Source: Pseudomonas entomophila
GTDB taxonomy: Bacteria; Pseudomonadota; Gammaproteobacteria; Pseudomonadales; Pseudomonadaceae
Assembly (NCBI RefSeq): GCF_029193575.1
Contig: NZ_JARGCS010000031.1
Location: 1-64,000 of the forward strand
Reading direction: 5' to 3'
DNA length: 64,000 nucleotides
Positions 53,011-64,000 of this stretch are shown piece by piece. A program made the position numbers and the translations under genes. The notes under the pieces are model-generated. The model did no database searches. It was not told where the DNA came from and saw only the letters and a program-made list of their open reading frames with translations. Every line of letters begins with the position of its first letter. Position 1 is the first letter of the stretch.

Positions 53011-53463
53011 CTACAGATGCCCCTGGCGTGGCAAGCGCTGGCTCAACTCGTCGAGCAGTTTCTGCTCACGCTTGTCTTCGGCCCGCCGCGCCTCTTCCAG
53101 GTAGCGTTGCACCAGCTTGCGCAGCCCCTCCACACGGGCATAGGCCTGCTGCCAAGTGTCGCGCGCGTTGTTGAGGTTGGTCTGGTGCCAGCTCAAGCTC
53201 TGGCGCTGCTGGGTCATGGCTGTCTCCAGCTGCCCGAGAAAACGCTGGTAGTTGACCAGCCAACTGCCATTGACCCCCTGCCCTCCGCGGTCGATCCACT
53301 GCATCTGGTAGTCCTCGCGAAAGCGCTCCAGCTCCGCGAGCTTGGCCAAGGCCTGGTTCACCTGCTGCTGGAAATGCCCCAGGCGCTGAGCGGCCTTGCG
53401 CTCGGCCTCCTCGGCCATCTCCACCACCGGCGCCAGACGCGCGGCTCGCGTGGGCTGGGCCAT
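53011..53463 (-). CDS. fliJ: Flagellar export protein FliJ
   Basis: A 150-aa coiled-coil protein, the central stalk of the export ATPase. Nearly all of it is a predicted helical hairpin rich in Gln, Arg and Glu (RLGHFQQQVNQALAKLAELERFRED; ARVEGLRKLVQRYLEEARRAED). It follows fliI by 6 bp. Confidence 0.92.
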   Translation of the reverse strand: MAQPTRAARLAPVVEMAEEAERKAAQRLGHFQQQVNQALAKLAELERFREDYQMQWIDRGGQGVNGSWLVNYQRFLGQLETAMTQQRQSLSWHQTNLNNARDTWQQAYARVEGLRKLVQRYLEEARRAEDKREQKLLDELSQRLPRQGHL

Positions 53464-53469
53464 GGTCTA

Positions 53470-54828
53470 TCAGCCGCCCGCCGCGGGGGCGAACACCGCG
53501 CCGAGTTCTTCGCGGCTCTGCGCCATGCCGACGTTCTCGTCCAGCCCCTGGCGCAGGAAGCCCACCAGTTTCGGCTGCAAAGCGATCGCCAGGTCCGTTT
53601 CCGGGTCCCCGCCGGCCACGTAGGCGCCCACGCTGATCAGGTCGCGGCTCTGCGACAGGCGCGACCACAGTTGCTTGAATTTCTGCGCCTGGCGCAGGTG
53701 GTCGGGGTCCACCACCTGCGGCATCACCCGACTGATCGACGCCTCGATGTCGATGGCCGGGTAATGCCCCTCCTCCGCCAGGCGCCGCGACAGCACGAAG
53801 TGGCCGTCGAGCACGCCACGCGCCGAGTCGGCGATCGGGTCCTGCTGGTCGTCGCCTTCGGACAGCACGGTGTAGAACGCGGTGATCGAGCCACCACCCG
53901 GCTCGCCGTTACCGGCGCGCTCCACCAGCTTGGGCAGCTTGGCGAACACCGATGGCGGGTAGCCACGGGTGGCCGGCGGCTCGCCGATGGCCAGGGCGAT
54001 CTCGCGCTGGGCCTGGGCGAAACGGGTCAGCGAATCCATCAACAGGAGCACGTTCTTGCCCTTGTCGCGGAAGTATTCGGCGATGCGCGTGCAGTACATC
54101 GCCGCACGCAGGCGCATCAGGGGGGCGTCGTCCGCCGGGGACGCCACCACCACCGAGCGCTTGAGCCCTTCCTCGCCGAGGATGTGCTCGATGAACTCCT
54201 TCACCTCGCGCCCCCGTTCACCGATCAGCCCGACCACGATGATCTCGGCCTCGGTGAAGCGCGTCATCATGCCCAGCAGTACCGACTTACCGACACCGGT
54301 ACCGGCGAACAGGCCGAGGCGCTGACCACGGCCGACCGTGAGCAGGCCATTGATGCTGCGGATGCCGACATCCAGCGGCTGGCTGATCGGGTCACGGTTG
54401 AGCGGGTTGATGATCGGCCCGTCCATCGGCACCCAGTCTTCGGCGCGCATACCGCCCTTGCCGTCCAGGGCGCGGCCGGCACCGTCGAGCACTCGCCCGA
54501 GCATGCTCATGCCCATGGGCAGGCGGCCGCTGTCGTCCAGCGGCACCACGCGCGCGCCCGGGGCGATACCGGCGATGCTGCCGACCGGCATGAGGAACAC
54601 CTTGGAACCGGCAAAGCCCATCACTTCGGCCTCGACCTGCACCGGGTGGTAGCTGTCGTCGTTGATCACCAGGCAGCGGCTGCCCACCGCGCCGCGCAGG
54701 CCCTCGGCCTCCAGGGTGAGGCCGACCATGCGCAACAGCCGGCCTTCGACCACTGGCTGTTCGGGCAGCTTCACCGCCTCGGCGTAGGTGCCCAGGCGCC
54801 TGGCGAAGCTGGTGCGGTCAAGGCGCAT
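53470..54828 (-). CDS. fliI: Flagellum-specific ATP synthase FliI
   Basis: A 452-aa export ATPase of the F1-beta family. Walker A is [14 protein letters not shown] (about 170-183), Walker [19 protein letters not shown], and the specific [18 protein letters not shown] stretch is intact. It overlaps fliH by 11 bp. Confidence 0.97.
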   Translation of the reverse strand: MRLDRTSFARRLGTYAEAVKLPEQPVVEGRLLRMVGLTLEAEGLRGAVGSRCLVINDDSYHPVQVEAEVMGFAGSKVFLMPVGSIAGIAPGARVVPLDDSGRLPMGMSMLGRVLDGAGRALDGKGGMRAEDWVPMDGPIINPLNRDPISQPLDVGIRSINGLLTVGRGQRLGLFAGTGVGKSVLLGMMTRFTEAEIIVVGLIGERGREVKEFIEHILGEEGLKRSVVVASPADDAPLMRLRAAMYCTRIAEYFRDKGKNVLLLMDSLTRFAQAQREIALAIGEPPATRGYPPSVFAKLPKLVERAGNGEPGGGSITAFYTVLSEGDDQQDPIADSARGVLDGHFVLSRRLAEEGHYPAIDIEASISRVMPQVVDPDHLRQAQKFKQLWSRLSQSRDLISVGAYVAGGDPETDLAIALQPKLVGFLRQGLDENVGMAQSREELGAVFAPAAGG

Positions 54829-55573
54829 CTGTTGCGTCCAGGTCGATGGACAGGTCCGGCGCGGCCGGGTGCAGGGCCTGGTCGTGCAACTGGTCGAACA
54901 GCTGCGCCACGGCTTTCTCCATGCGCGTTTCCATGGTCGCGTCGATACGGCTGTGGGCGGTCTCGATGCGGCAACCGCCGGGCAGCAGGGCTTCGTCTTC
55001 GAGCAGCTTCCAGCTTTCCTCGTGACGCTCGCGCAGGGCCTTGGCCTGTTCGAAGTCCTGCGGATTAAGGTGGATGCGGATATTGTCGGCGCCCATCGGC
55101 AGCAGCTTCAGGGCCTCGCGTAGCACATGGGTGATCTGGCTGGAGTCGCTGCGCAACTCGCGGCCGATCACCTGGCGGGTGATGTGCGCGACCAGATGCA
55201 CCAGGGTCTTCTCGATCTGCGTGTCCTGCTCGGCGATGGGCTCGAACAGGTGGCTCATCAGTTGCTCGAGGCTGGCCAACTTGGCGGCCAGTGCCGTTTC
55301 GGCCTCCTGGCGCACCTTCAGCTGGGTGCTGTGAAAACCCTCGCGCTCGCCGGTGGCAAAGCCTTCGTTGTAGGCCTCCTGGCGGATGGCTTCGAGCTCT
55401 TCGAGCGTCAGCGGCTGGACTTCCTCCAGCGGCACTTCCTCGACTTCTTCCTCGACAACCTCAGGCTCCGGCTCGGGCTCAGGTTCCGGGTCGAAGCTGG
55501 GTAGAGCCCAGACGTCGACGCCCTCGAGGTCGCGGGCGCGGATCAGGTCGCTGGGGTGTTCTTTCGTGGACAT
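54818..55573 (-). CDS. fliH: Flagellar assembly protein FliH
   Basis: A 251-aa negative regulator/tether of FliI. The N-terminal part is extremely acidic ([22 protein letters not shown]), then a helical region ([17 protein letters not shown] with GxxxG-like steps) and the V-type ATPase E-subunit-like C-terminal domain. It follows fliG by 108 bp, with a REP element between. Confidence 0.94.
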   Translation of the reverse strand: MSTKEHPSDLIRARDLEGVDVWALPSFDPEPEPEPEPEVVEEEVEEVPLEEVQPLTLEELEAIRQEAYNEGFATGEREGFHSTQLKVRQEAETALAAKLASLEQLMSHLFEPIAEQDTQIEKTLVHLVAHITRQVIGRELRSDSSQITHVLREALKLLPMGADNIRIHLNPQDFEQAKALRERHEESWKLLEDEALLPGGCRIETAHSRIDATMETRMEKAVAQLFDQLHDQALHPAAPDLSIDLDATDAP

Positions 55574-55626
55574 GCGTTCGGGTACTCGAAAACCGGTTGC
55601 AAGGGGAGCGAGCGCGCCGCCCTCCT

Positions 55627-55650
55627 GCAGGAGCGGGCTTGCCCCGCGCC
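55627..55650. repeat. REP element between fliG and fliH
   Basis: GGAGCGGGCTTGCCCCGCGCC, split around the CTTG loop (GCGGGC / CCCCGC), lies in the fliG-fliH gap. Standard REP core of this genome. Confidence 0.65.
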
Positions 55651-55681
55651 TCCAGGGGTGGCGTCGGCATCAATCTCGGCG

Positions 55682-56701
55682 TCAGATCATTTCCTCGGCG
55701 CCCTTGCCGCCGAGCACGATCTCGCCGGCCTCGGCCATACGCCGGGCGATGGTGAGGATTTCCTTCTGCGCCGTCTCCACGTCGCTGACGCGCACCGGGC
55801 CCTTGGCCTCGAGGTCGTCACGCAGCAGCTCCGAGGCACGCTTGGACATGTTCTTGAAGATCTTGTCCTTGACCTTCTCGTCGGCGCCCTTGAGCGACAC
55901 CACCAGCACGTCCGAGGACACCTCGCGCAACAACGCCTGGATGCCTCGGTCGTCGACGTCGGCCAGGTTGTTGAAAACGAACATCAGGTCTTCGATCTGC
56001 TCGGACAGGTCGGCATCGATCTCGCGGATCGAATCCATCAGCTGGCCTTCCACGGAGCTGTCGAGGAAGTTCATGATGTCGGCGGCGCGCTTGATGCCAC
56101 CCAGGGTGGTGCGCGCGGCGTTGGAGTTGCCCGAGAACTGCTTCTCGAGGATCTGGTTCAGCTCCTTGAGCGCCGCCGGTTGCACGGTATTGAGCGACGA
56201 CACGCGCAGGACGATGTCCAGGCGCACCTTGTGGTCGAAGTTGCTCAGCACCTCACCGGCCTGGTCGGGGTCGAGGTAGGCGACCACGATGGCTTGGATC
56301 TGCGGGTGCTCGTAACGGATGACATCGGCCACGGCGCGCGGCTCCATCCACTTGAGGCTGTCCAGGCCGCTGGTGTTGCCACCGAGCAGGATGCGGTCGA
56401 TCAGGCCGTTGGCCTTGTCCTCGCCGAGGGCCTGGTTGAGCATCTTGCGGATGTAGCCGTCGGAGCCAACGCCCAGGCTGGTCTGGTCGCCGACGATCTC
56501 GACGAACTCGCTCATCACCTGCTCGACCTGCTCGCGGTGCACGTTGCCCATCTGCGCCATGGCCACGCCGACCCGCTGCACTTCCTTGGGCCCCATGTGG
56601 CGCAGCACCTGGGCCGCGTCGGTCTCGCCCAGGGACAGCAGGAGAATCGCCGCCTTGTCGACGCGGCTCAGCTTGGCGGTAACGGCTCGGTTGTCACTCA
56701 T
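55682..56701 (-). CDS. fliG: Flagellar motor switch protein FliG
   Basis: A 339-aa C-ring torque protein. N-terminal FliF-binding domain, middle domain and C-terminal domain are complete; the stator-contact helix near the C-terminus contains LLRDDLEAKGPVRVSDVETAQKEI. It overlaps fliF by 8 bp, which balances the two subunits. Confidence 0.97.
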   Translation of the reverse strand: MSDNRAVTAKLSRVDKAAILLLSLGETDAAQVLRHMGPKEVQRVGVAMAQMGNVHREQVEQVMSEFVEIVGDQTSLGVGSDGYIRKMLNQALGEDKANGLIDRILLGGNTSGLDSLKWMEPRAVADVIRYEHPQIQAIVVAYLDPDQAGEVLSNFDHKVRLDIVLRVSSLNTVQPAALKELNQILEKQFSGNSNAARTTLGGIKRAADIMNFLDSSVEGQLMDSIREIDADLSEQIEDLMFVFNNLADVDDRGIQALLREVSSDVLVVSLKGADEKVKDKIFKNMSKRASELLRDDLEAKGPVRVSDVETAQKEILTIARRMAEAGEIVLGGKGAEEMI

Positions 56702-58472
56702 CGGCGTTGATCCACTCTTTCACGACCTGGGCCACGCGGCCCGGGTCTTCGGCCACCAGGCCCTTGATTGCGTTCAGTTGCGCCTCATAGCCTTCGCTCG
56801 GGCTTGGCAGCAGGATGCTGCTCGGGCCGCCGAGGCTGACGCGGTCGTTGCCCAGCTCGCCATCCAGGCCGATCATGCCGCCCAATTCCATGTCGCTGTC
56901 GCTGGCCGCACTCTTGTTGCCGCCGGTGATGTTATTGAGCACCGGACGCAGCACGCCGAACACCAGCACCAGGATGAACAGCACACCCAGCAACTGCTTG
57001 ACGATGTCCCAGAACCACGGCTGCGAGTAGAACGGAATGTCGGCCAGCTCCTCGCCACGGTCGGCGGCGAACGGCACGTTGATCACGGTCACGCTGTCGC
57101 CACGGCTGGCATCGAAGCCTACGGCGTCCTGCACCAGTCGGGTGAAGCGCGCCAAGTCCTCGGTCCCCCACGGCGCACGGGTGGCGGCGCCGGTGGCGGC
57201 GTCGAGCTTGACCTGGTCGTCGACCACCACGGCCACCGACAGGCGGGTCAGGCGACCCTGCTGCTGGCGGGTGTGGCTGATCGAACGGTCCAGTTCGAAG
57301 TTCTTGGTGCTCTGGGTGCGCTTGTCGGCCGGGTACGGCGCCAGCATCGGCTGGCCCGTGGCCGGGTCCATGATCTGCTGGCCGTTGGCGTCGACCAGTG
57401 GCTGGCCAGGCTGAATGGCACCTGCGGCCGACGCGGCGGTGGTGGCGTTTTCCGGGGCGTTGGCGCCGGTCGGCGGCTGGTTGCTCAGCGCGCCCGGCAC
57501 GCCTTGCGGGCCCTGGCTGCTGGAGCGTTGTTCGTTGACCGACTGCTCGCTGCGCAGGGCCGGCTGGTCGGGGTTGAACTGCTCGGAGGTGGACTCCACG
57601 GCGCTGAAGTCGACGTCGGCGGACACTTCCGCCTTGTAGCGGTCGTTGCCCAGCACCGGTTGCAGGATATTGTGCACGCGCTGGGTCAGCAGGCCTTCCA
57701 TGCGGCGGCTGTAGTCGAACTGCTTGCCGGCCATGGTCAGCGCGGTGTCTTGCAGCTGGTCGGAGAGCAGGTTGCCTTTCTGGTCGACCACGGTGACCTG
57801 GGACTTGTCCAGCTCCGGCACGCTGGTCGCCACCAGGTTGACGATGGCCATGACCTGCCCGGCTTCCAGGGCACGGCCCGGGAACAGCTCGACCAGCACC
57901 GAGGCGCTGGGCTTGCGCTCGTCGCGCACGAACACCGAACTTTTCGGAATCGCCAGGTGCACGCGGGCGGCCTTGACGTTGTTCAGGCTGGAGATGGTGC
58001 GCGCCAGTTCGCCTTCCAGGCCGCGCCGATAGCGGGTGGCTTCCATGAACTGGCTGGTGCCCAGGCCCTGTTCCTTGTCGAGGATCTCGAAACCGATGTT
58101 GCCGTCACTGGGCGCGACGCCCGCGGCGGCCAGTTTCAGGCGGGCGCGGGAAATATCGTCAGCCTTGACCAGCAAGGCGCCGGAGTTCGGCTCGACGGTA
58201 TAGGGGATGTCGGCCGCGGCCAGGGTTTCCATGACCTGCTTGGTGTCCATCCCGGCCAGGCTGCCGTAAAGCGGCCGGTAGTCCGGCTGCTGCGACCACA
58301 GCACCACGGCGAAACCGATCGCCACGCTGGCGGCCAACCCGACCAGCAGGCCGACCTGACGCAGCATGGGCATCTGCGAGATGTTTTCCAGGAACGCCAT
58401 GCCGAACAGCGGTGGCTTGGCCACGGGCGGGCCACTCTTGGCGGGGGCGTTATCGACGACTGCTTCGGCCAT
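56694..58472 (-). CDS. fliF: Flagellar MS-ring protein FliF
   Basis: A 592-aa MS-ring protein with two membrane helices (QVGLLVGLAASVAIGFAVVLW near residue 40; IVKQLLGVLFILVLVFGVLRPVL near 480) and ring-building motifs between them, including a Gly/Ala/Pro-rich variable loop around 330-400. The C-terminus binds FliG. It lies 14 bp after fliE. Confidence 0.97.
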   Translation of the reverse strand: MAEAVVDNAPAKSGPPVAKPPLFGMAFLENISQMPMLRQVGLLVGLAASVAIGFAVVLWSQQPDYRPLYGSLAGMDTKQVMETLAAADIPYTVEPNSGALLVKADDISRARLKLAAAGVAPSDGNIGFEILDKEQGLGTSQFMEATRYRRGLEGELARTISSLNNVKAARVHLAIPKSSVFVRDERKPSASVLVELFPGRALEAGQVMAIVNLVATSVPELDKSQVTVVDQKGNLLSDQLQDTALTMAGKQFDYSRRMEGLLTQRVHNILQPVLGNDRYKAEVSADVDFSAVESTSEQFNPDQPALRSEQSVNEQRSSSQGPQGVPGALSNQPPTGANAPENATTAASAAGAIQPGQPLVDANGQQIMDPATGQPMLAPYPADKRTQSTKNFELDRSISHTRQQQGRLTRLSVAVVVDDQVKLDAATGAATRAPWGTEDLARFTRLVQDAVGFDASRGDSVTVINVPFAADRGEELADIPFYSQPWFWDIVKQLLGVLFILVLVFGVLRPVLNNITGGNKSAASDSDMELGGMIGLDGELGNDRVSLGGPSSILLPSPSEGYEAQLNAIKGLVAEDPGRVAQVVKEWINADE

Positions 58473-58486
58473 GACTCAATTCGTCC

Positions 58487-58819
58487 TCAAACCGGCATCT
58501 GCATGATGTCCTGGTACGCCTGCACCAGCTTGTTGCGCACCTGGGTCAGGGCCTGGAACGACACACTGGCTTTCTGTGAGGCGATCATCACGTCGGTGAG
58601 GTCGACGCCACCCTTGCCGATCTCGAAGGCGTTGGCCAGCTGGCTGGAGGCCTGCTGGGTATCGCTGACCTTGTTGATGGCCTGGCCGAGCATGTCGGCG
58701 AAGCTGCTTTGCCCTGGCGCCAGTTCCGGCGCGGCGGAAACCTTGGGCAGCGACATGGCGTCGGCCTGCATGGCGCGCATGTCCAACATCAGACGATTGA
58801 ATTCAACACCTTGGCTCAT
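58487..58819 (-). CDS. fliE: Flagellar hook-basal body protein FliE
   Basis: A 110-aa adaptor between MS-ring and rod. The C-terminal part shows the family pattern [39 protein letters not shown]. First gene of the fliEFGHIJ transcript with a sigma-54 promoter 59 bp upstream. Confidence 0.95.
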   Translation of the reverse strand: MSQGVEFNRLMLDMRAMQADAMSLPKVSAAPELAPGQSSFADMLGQAINKVSDTQQASSQLANAFEIGKGGVDLTDVMIASQKASVSFQALTQVRNKLVQAYQDIMQMPV

Positions 58820-58877
58820 GAACTTCTCTCTCCGGCGGCCGCATTTTCTTGACGCTCATGCGGCGGATACCCAGAGC

Positions 58878-58894
58878 TAGCAACAAAAATGCCA
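58878..58894 (-). promoter_or_regulatory. Sigma-54 promoter of fliE
   Basis: The minus strand reads TGGCATTTTTGTTGCTA, with GG-N10-GC spacing and TTGC at -12, a near-consensus sigma-54 promoter. FleQ-dependent fliE promoters are established in Pseudomonas. Confidence 0.85.
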
Positions 58895-58924
58895 GCCCCC
58901 GGCAACTCCCTTGAAAACTGTGTT

Positions 58925-60294
<1,370 letters not shown>

Positions 60295-60295
<1 letters not shown>

Positions 60296-61512
60296 TACGC
60301 CTCCTGCGCCGGTTGCGCATCGATCAGCGGCAGCACAACGCGCACACGGGTGCCACGCCCGACCTTCGAACGCAGTTGCAGATCACCTTGGTGCGCACGC
60401 ACCACGGCCTTGACCACCGCCACCCCCAGACCTGTGCCGGTGGCCTTGGTCGTGAGGAACGGCTCGCCCAGGCGTGCCAGCAACGACGCCTCGATACCGC
60501 TGCCGGCATCGGTGACGCAGAGGTGCACGCTCGCCCCACGGCGGTACAGGTGCACCTTCAGGCGCGCAGGCTCGGCACTGGCCTGCAGGGCGTTGTCGAT
60601 CAGGTTGAGCAAGGCGCCGACCAGGGTGTCGCGGTTGCACAGCAACTCACCCAGGTGGGTGTCGCACTGCCAACGCACCGAGTGCCCTTGCACGTGAGAC
60701 TGGGCGGCCTGCTGCAAGGCCTGGAACAGCGCCTTGGGCGTCAGGCGGTCACCCAGTGGCAGCTCGCCACGGGCGAACACCAGCATGTCGCGCACCTGGT
60801 GCTCCAGTTCGTGCAAGCGCTCCTTGAGGTTGCCGGCGAAGCGCAGGCGGGTTTGTTCAGGCAGCTGTTGCTGCTCGTCGGCCAGGTGACTGGCGTAGAG
60901 CATCGCGGCAGACAACGGGGTGCGGATCTGATGGGCCAGCGAGGCGACCATGCGACCCAGTGACGACAGGCGCTCGTGGCGCGCCAACTGATCCTGCAGG
61001 CGGCGGGTTTCGGTAAGGTCGTTGAGCAGCACCAGTTGCCCGGGCTCGGCATCCAGCGAACGGGTCGCGATGGACAGGCGCCGGCCATCGCGCAGCGACA
61101 CTTCATGGCCGTCGTCCTTGCGCGGGGCGAAACTGCGGGCGATCACCTGACGCCACAGCTCGCCTACCAACGGCTCACCCAGCAACTCCACGGCCGCCGG
61201 GTTAGCCTCGCGCACCCGGCCTTGGCCATCGATGACGATCACCCCACCTGGCAGCAGGTCGAGCAGGTTCTGCAAACGATTGGCCAGACGCTCCTTTTCA
61301 TCCAGTTCGGCCATGCGCTGGGCACTGACCACCGCCAACTCGCCCTTGAGCTCGCTGACCCGCGCTTCCAGCATGTTGTAGGACTCGCTGAGCTGGGAAG
61401 ACACCTGGTTGAACAGGGCGAAGGCCTGCTCCAGGCCCTGGCGGCTTTCCTGCTCGACCGGGGTGCTGCCCTGTGGGTCGGCGGCTCGGGAAATCTGGGC
61501 GAACTGGGGCAT
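60295..61512 (-). CDS. fleS: Sensor histidine kinase FleS
   Basis: A 405-aa soluble histidine kinase. A coiled-coil N-terminus (about 40-80), a PAS domain (about 80-165, GGVIVIDGQGRVREANPAAVELLG), the H-box with H194 (MVASLAHQIRTPLSAA), and a GHKL ATPase domain. No membrane helix, so the signal is cytoplasmic. ATG 61512 follows GAGAG by 4 bp; seven upstream codons are not needed. Confidence 0.95.
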
Positions 61513-61564
61513 CGTGCTCTCTCGCGTGGCCAACCGTCATAAAAACGGTATGTTGCCTGCGGTG

Positions 61565-61582
61565 AAGCAAAGGGCGTGCCGG
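61565..61582 (-). promoter_or_regulatory. Sigma-54 promoter of fleSR
   Basis: The minus strand reads CCGGCACGCCCTTTGCTT, with GG-N10-GC spacing and a consensus CACG after GG. It lies 53 bp upstream of fleS, matching the known FleQ control of fleSR. Confidence 0.82.
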
Positions 61583-61587
61583 ACACC

Positions 61588-61618
61588 AAAAAGCACTGGG
61601 GCCGCCAAGCGGCCCCAG
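61588..61618 (-). terminator. Rho-independent terminator of fleQ
   Basis: On the minus strand CTGGGGCCGC pairs with GCGGCCCCAG (61609-61618 and 61596-61605, loop TTG), followed by TGC and TTTTT. It begins 6 bp after the fleQ stop and ends just before the fleSR promoter. Confidence 0.92.
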
Positions 61619-61623
61619 GCACT

Positions 61624-63099
<1,476 letters not shown>

Positions 63100-63202
63100 T
63101 CAATAGCAACTTCCCTAGTCATATCGGCGCCCGCAGGCGTTCTCGACATCATTCCGACTGAATGGTCAGTGTTCGGACGTCTGAATTTCGAAAACAGCCA
63201 CT

Positions 63203-63231
63203 AGTTAAGTCAAAAAACGGCCCATAGTCAA
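63203..63231 (-). promoter_or_regulatory. Sigma-70 promoter of fleQ
   Basis: On the minus strand TTGACT (-35, 63226-63231) and TTAACT (-10, 63203-63208) are separated by 17 bp, about 105 bp before the fleQ ATG. FleQ is the class I gene of the cascade, expected to be sigma-70 dependent. Confidence 0.7.
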
Positions 63232-63266
63232 ATTTATGGCGCGAAGCTTTTTGCATTCATCCAGCG

Positions 63267-63563
63267 TCAGCTGAACAGATGGTAAACCTTTGCCGCGTTT
63301 TTCGCCTGACGTATCTGCGCCATCTCGTCGGCAATCGATTGACGTTCACCACTTGCAACCTCAATCAACCGCCGGTAGACGCCCAGCAACTCCTCCAGAC
63401 TACCCCGCACTGCCGCTTCGTTGTCCAGCGCTTCGGCCAGAACATCCTCCACGCACAGCCTGCACTCCAGATCGAGCTCGCCGACCGCGTCCCAGTCGCG
63501 ACTGGCCAACGCCGCCAGCAAGGCTTCACGGGTCTGCTCGATACGCTCGATCACTTCACTCAT
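63267..63563 (-). CDS. fliT: Flagellar chaperone FliT-like protein
   Basis: A 98-aa helical protein without a signal peptide (VIERIEQTREALLAALASRDWDAVGELD; final RQAKNAAKVYHLFS). Its place directly after fliS and its size and helical pattern fit FliT, the FliD export chaperone; direct sequence identity to enteric FliT is low, so the name rests mostly on synteny. It follows fliS by 16 bp. Confidence 0.78.
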   Translation of the reverse strand: MSEVIERIEQTREALLAALASRDWDAVGELDLECRLCVEDVLAEALDNEAAVRGSLEELLGVYRRLIEVASGERQSIADEMAQIRQAKNAAKVYHLFS

Positions 63564-63579
63564 GGCAACTCTCCTGGCC

Positions 63580-63975
63580 TTACACCGCCGGCGCCTGTTC
63601 GCCGATCGCGTCCCAACCTTCCTTGACGGTGATCAGCAGACGGGCGACCTCATCGATGATCGCTGGGTCACTGTTGACGTTCGCCTCGATCAGACGACGA
63701 CTCATGTATTGGTAGAGGTTATCCAGATCCGTCAGGCTGTCGGCATGATTTTCCAGGTCCAGCCCTTCACGCAGGCCACCAATGATGTCGATGGCCTTGC
63801 CGATCAGAATGCCCTTCTGTGCGATGTCGTTGCGCGCGATGGCGCCCTTGGCCTGGGCCAGGCGATCGAGGCCGCCCTGCATGAGCATCTGCACCAGGCG
63901 GTGCGGGCTGGCTTCGGACGTCTGCGCCACGCCATTGACTTTCTGGTATTGCCGAAGGGCCAACATCGGGTTCAT
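63580..63975 (-). CDS. fliS: Flagellin export chaperone FliS
   Basis: A 131-aa FliS, which binds flagellin before export. The start MNPMLALRQYQKVNGVAQ, the segment SPHRLVQMLMQGGLDRLAQAKGAI and YQYMSRRLIEAN are typical. ATG 63975 follows GAGGTAG; upstream codons are not needed. The preceding fliD and flagellin genes would lie beyond the right edge. Confidence 0.94.
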   Translation of the reverse strand: MNPMLALRQYQKVNGVAQTSEASPHRLVQMLMQGGLDRLAQAKGAIARNDIAQKGILIGKAIDIIGGLREGLDLENHADSLTDLDNLYQYMSRRLIEANVNSDPAIIDEVARLLITVKEGWDAIGEQAPAV

Positions 63976-64000
63976 GGATCTACCTCGTTGCAGCAAAATA

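Overview
The window is about 64 kb of GC-rich chromosome from a Pseudomonas, most likely of the P. putida/P. entomophila group. The reasons are the gene order (glxR-ttuD-pyk, then ccmABCDEFGHI, then cheW-parP-parC-motD-motC-cheBAZY-fliA-fleN-flhF-flhA and flhB...fliS), the Pseudomonas-only regulators FleQ/FleS/FleR/FleN, and many short REP-type hairpins (GCGGGCTTG-CCCCGC type) between genes. No rRNA, tRNA, CRISPR array, prophage or insertion sequence was seen. Most of the window is conserved core genome.

Layout. 1-3395 (+): end of the glyoxylate/glycerate pathway (glxR fragment, ttuD, pyruvate kinase). 3521-6394 (+): urea transporter, a K+-channel-like protein with a zinc ribbon, and a stand-alone sulfate-binding protein ending in a clear terminator. 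6494-8927: a SAM methyltransferase and a DMT exporter (-) divergent from an Lrp-type regulator (+). 9483-11764 (+): NCS1 transporter plus an Asp/Glu/hydantoin-racemase family enzyme behind an AT-rich leader. 11826-16836 (-): small metabolic genes, interrupted by a tandem duplication (about 13555-15004) of a 102-aa DUF3077-like gene, each copy with its own structured leader. 16904-24238 (-): a lipoprotein and the complete cytochrome c maturation operon, including ccmD (58 aa).

24418-29172 (+): a FliK-like protein, an FlhB C-terminal-domain homologue (FhlB) and a 914-aa protein whose C-terminal third carries a TcdA/TcdB-type glycosyltransferase active site. 29189-43304 (-): chemotaxis, polar-array positioning and the MotCD stator, then fliA, fleN, flhF and flhA. 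43495-63975 (-): flagellar export apparatus, C-ring, hook-length control, the HptB-HsbR-HsbA partner-switching module, MS-ring/ATPase genes, the FleQ/FleSR cascade and the FliT/FliS chaperones, with recognisable sigma-54 promoters before flhA, fliL, fliE and fleS and a sigma-70 promoter before fleQ.

How it fits together: the right half is the polar flagellum and its chemosensory system (FleQ and sigma-54, then FleSR, then FliA; FlhF and FleN set pole and number; ParC/ParP/CheA place the array). The accessory content is small but notable: the large-clostridial-toxin-like glycosyltransferase lodged at the edge of the motility region, and the duplicated small gene whose leader hairpins differ in sequence but keep base pairing by compensatory changes.
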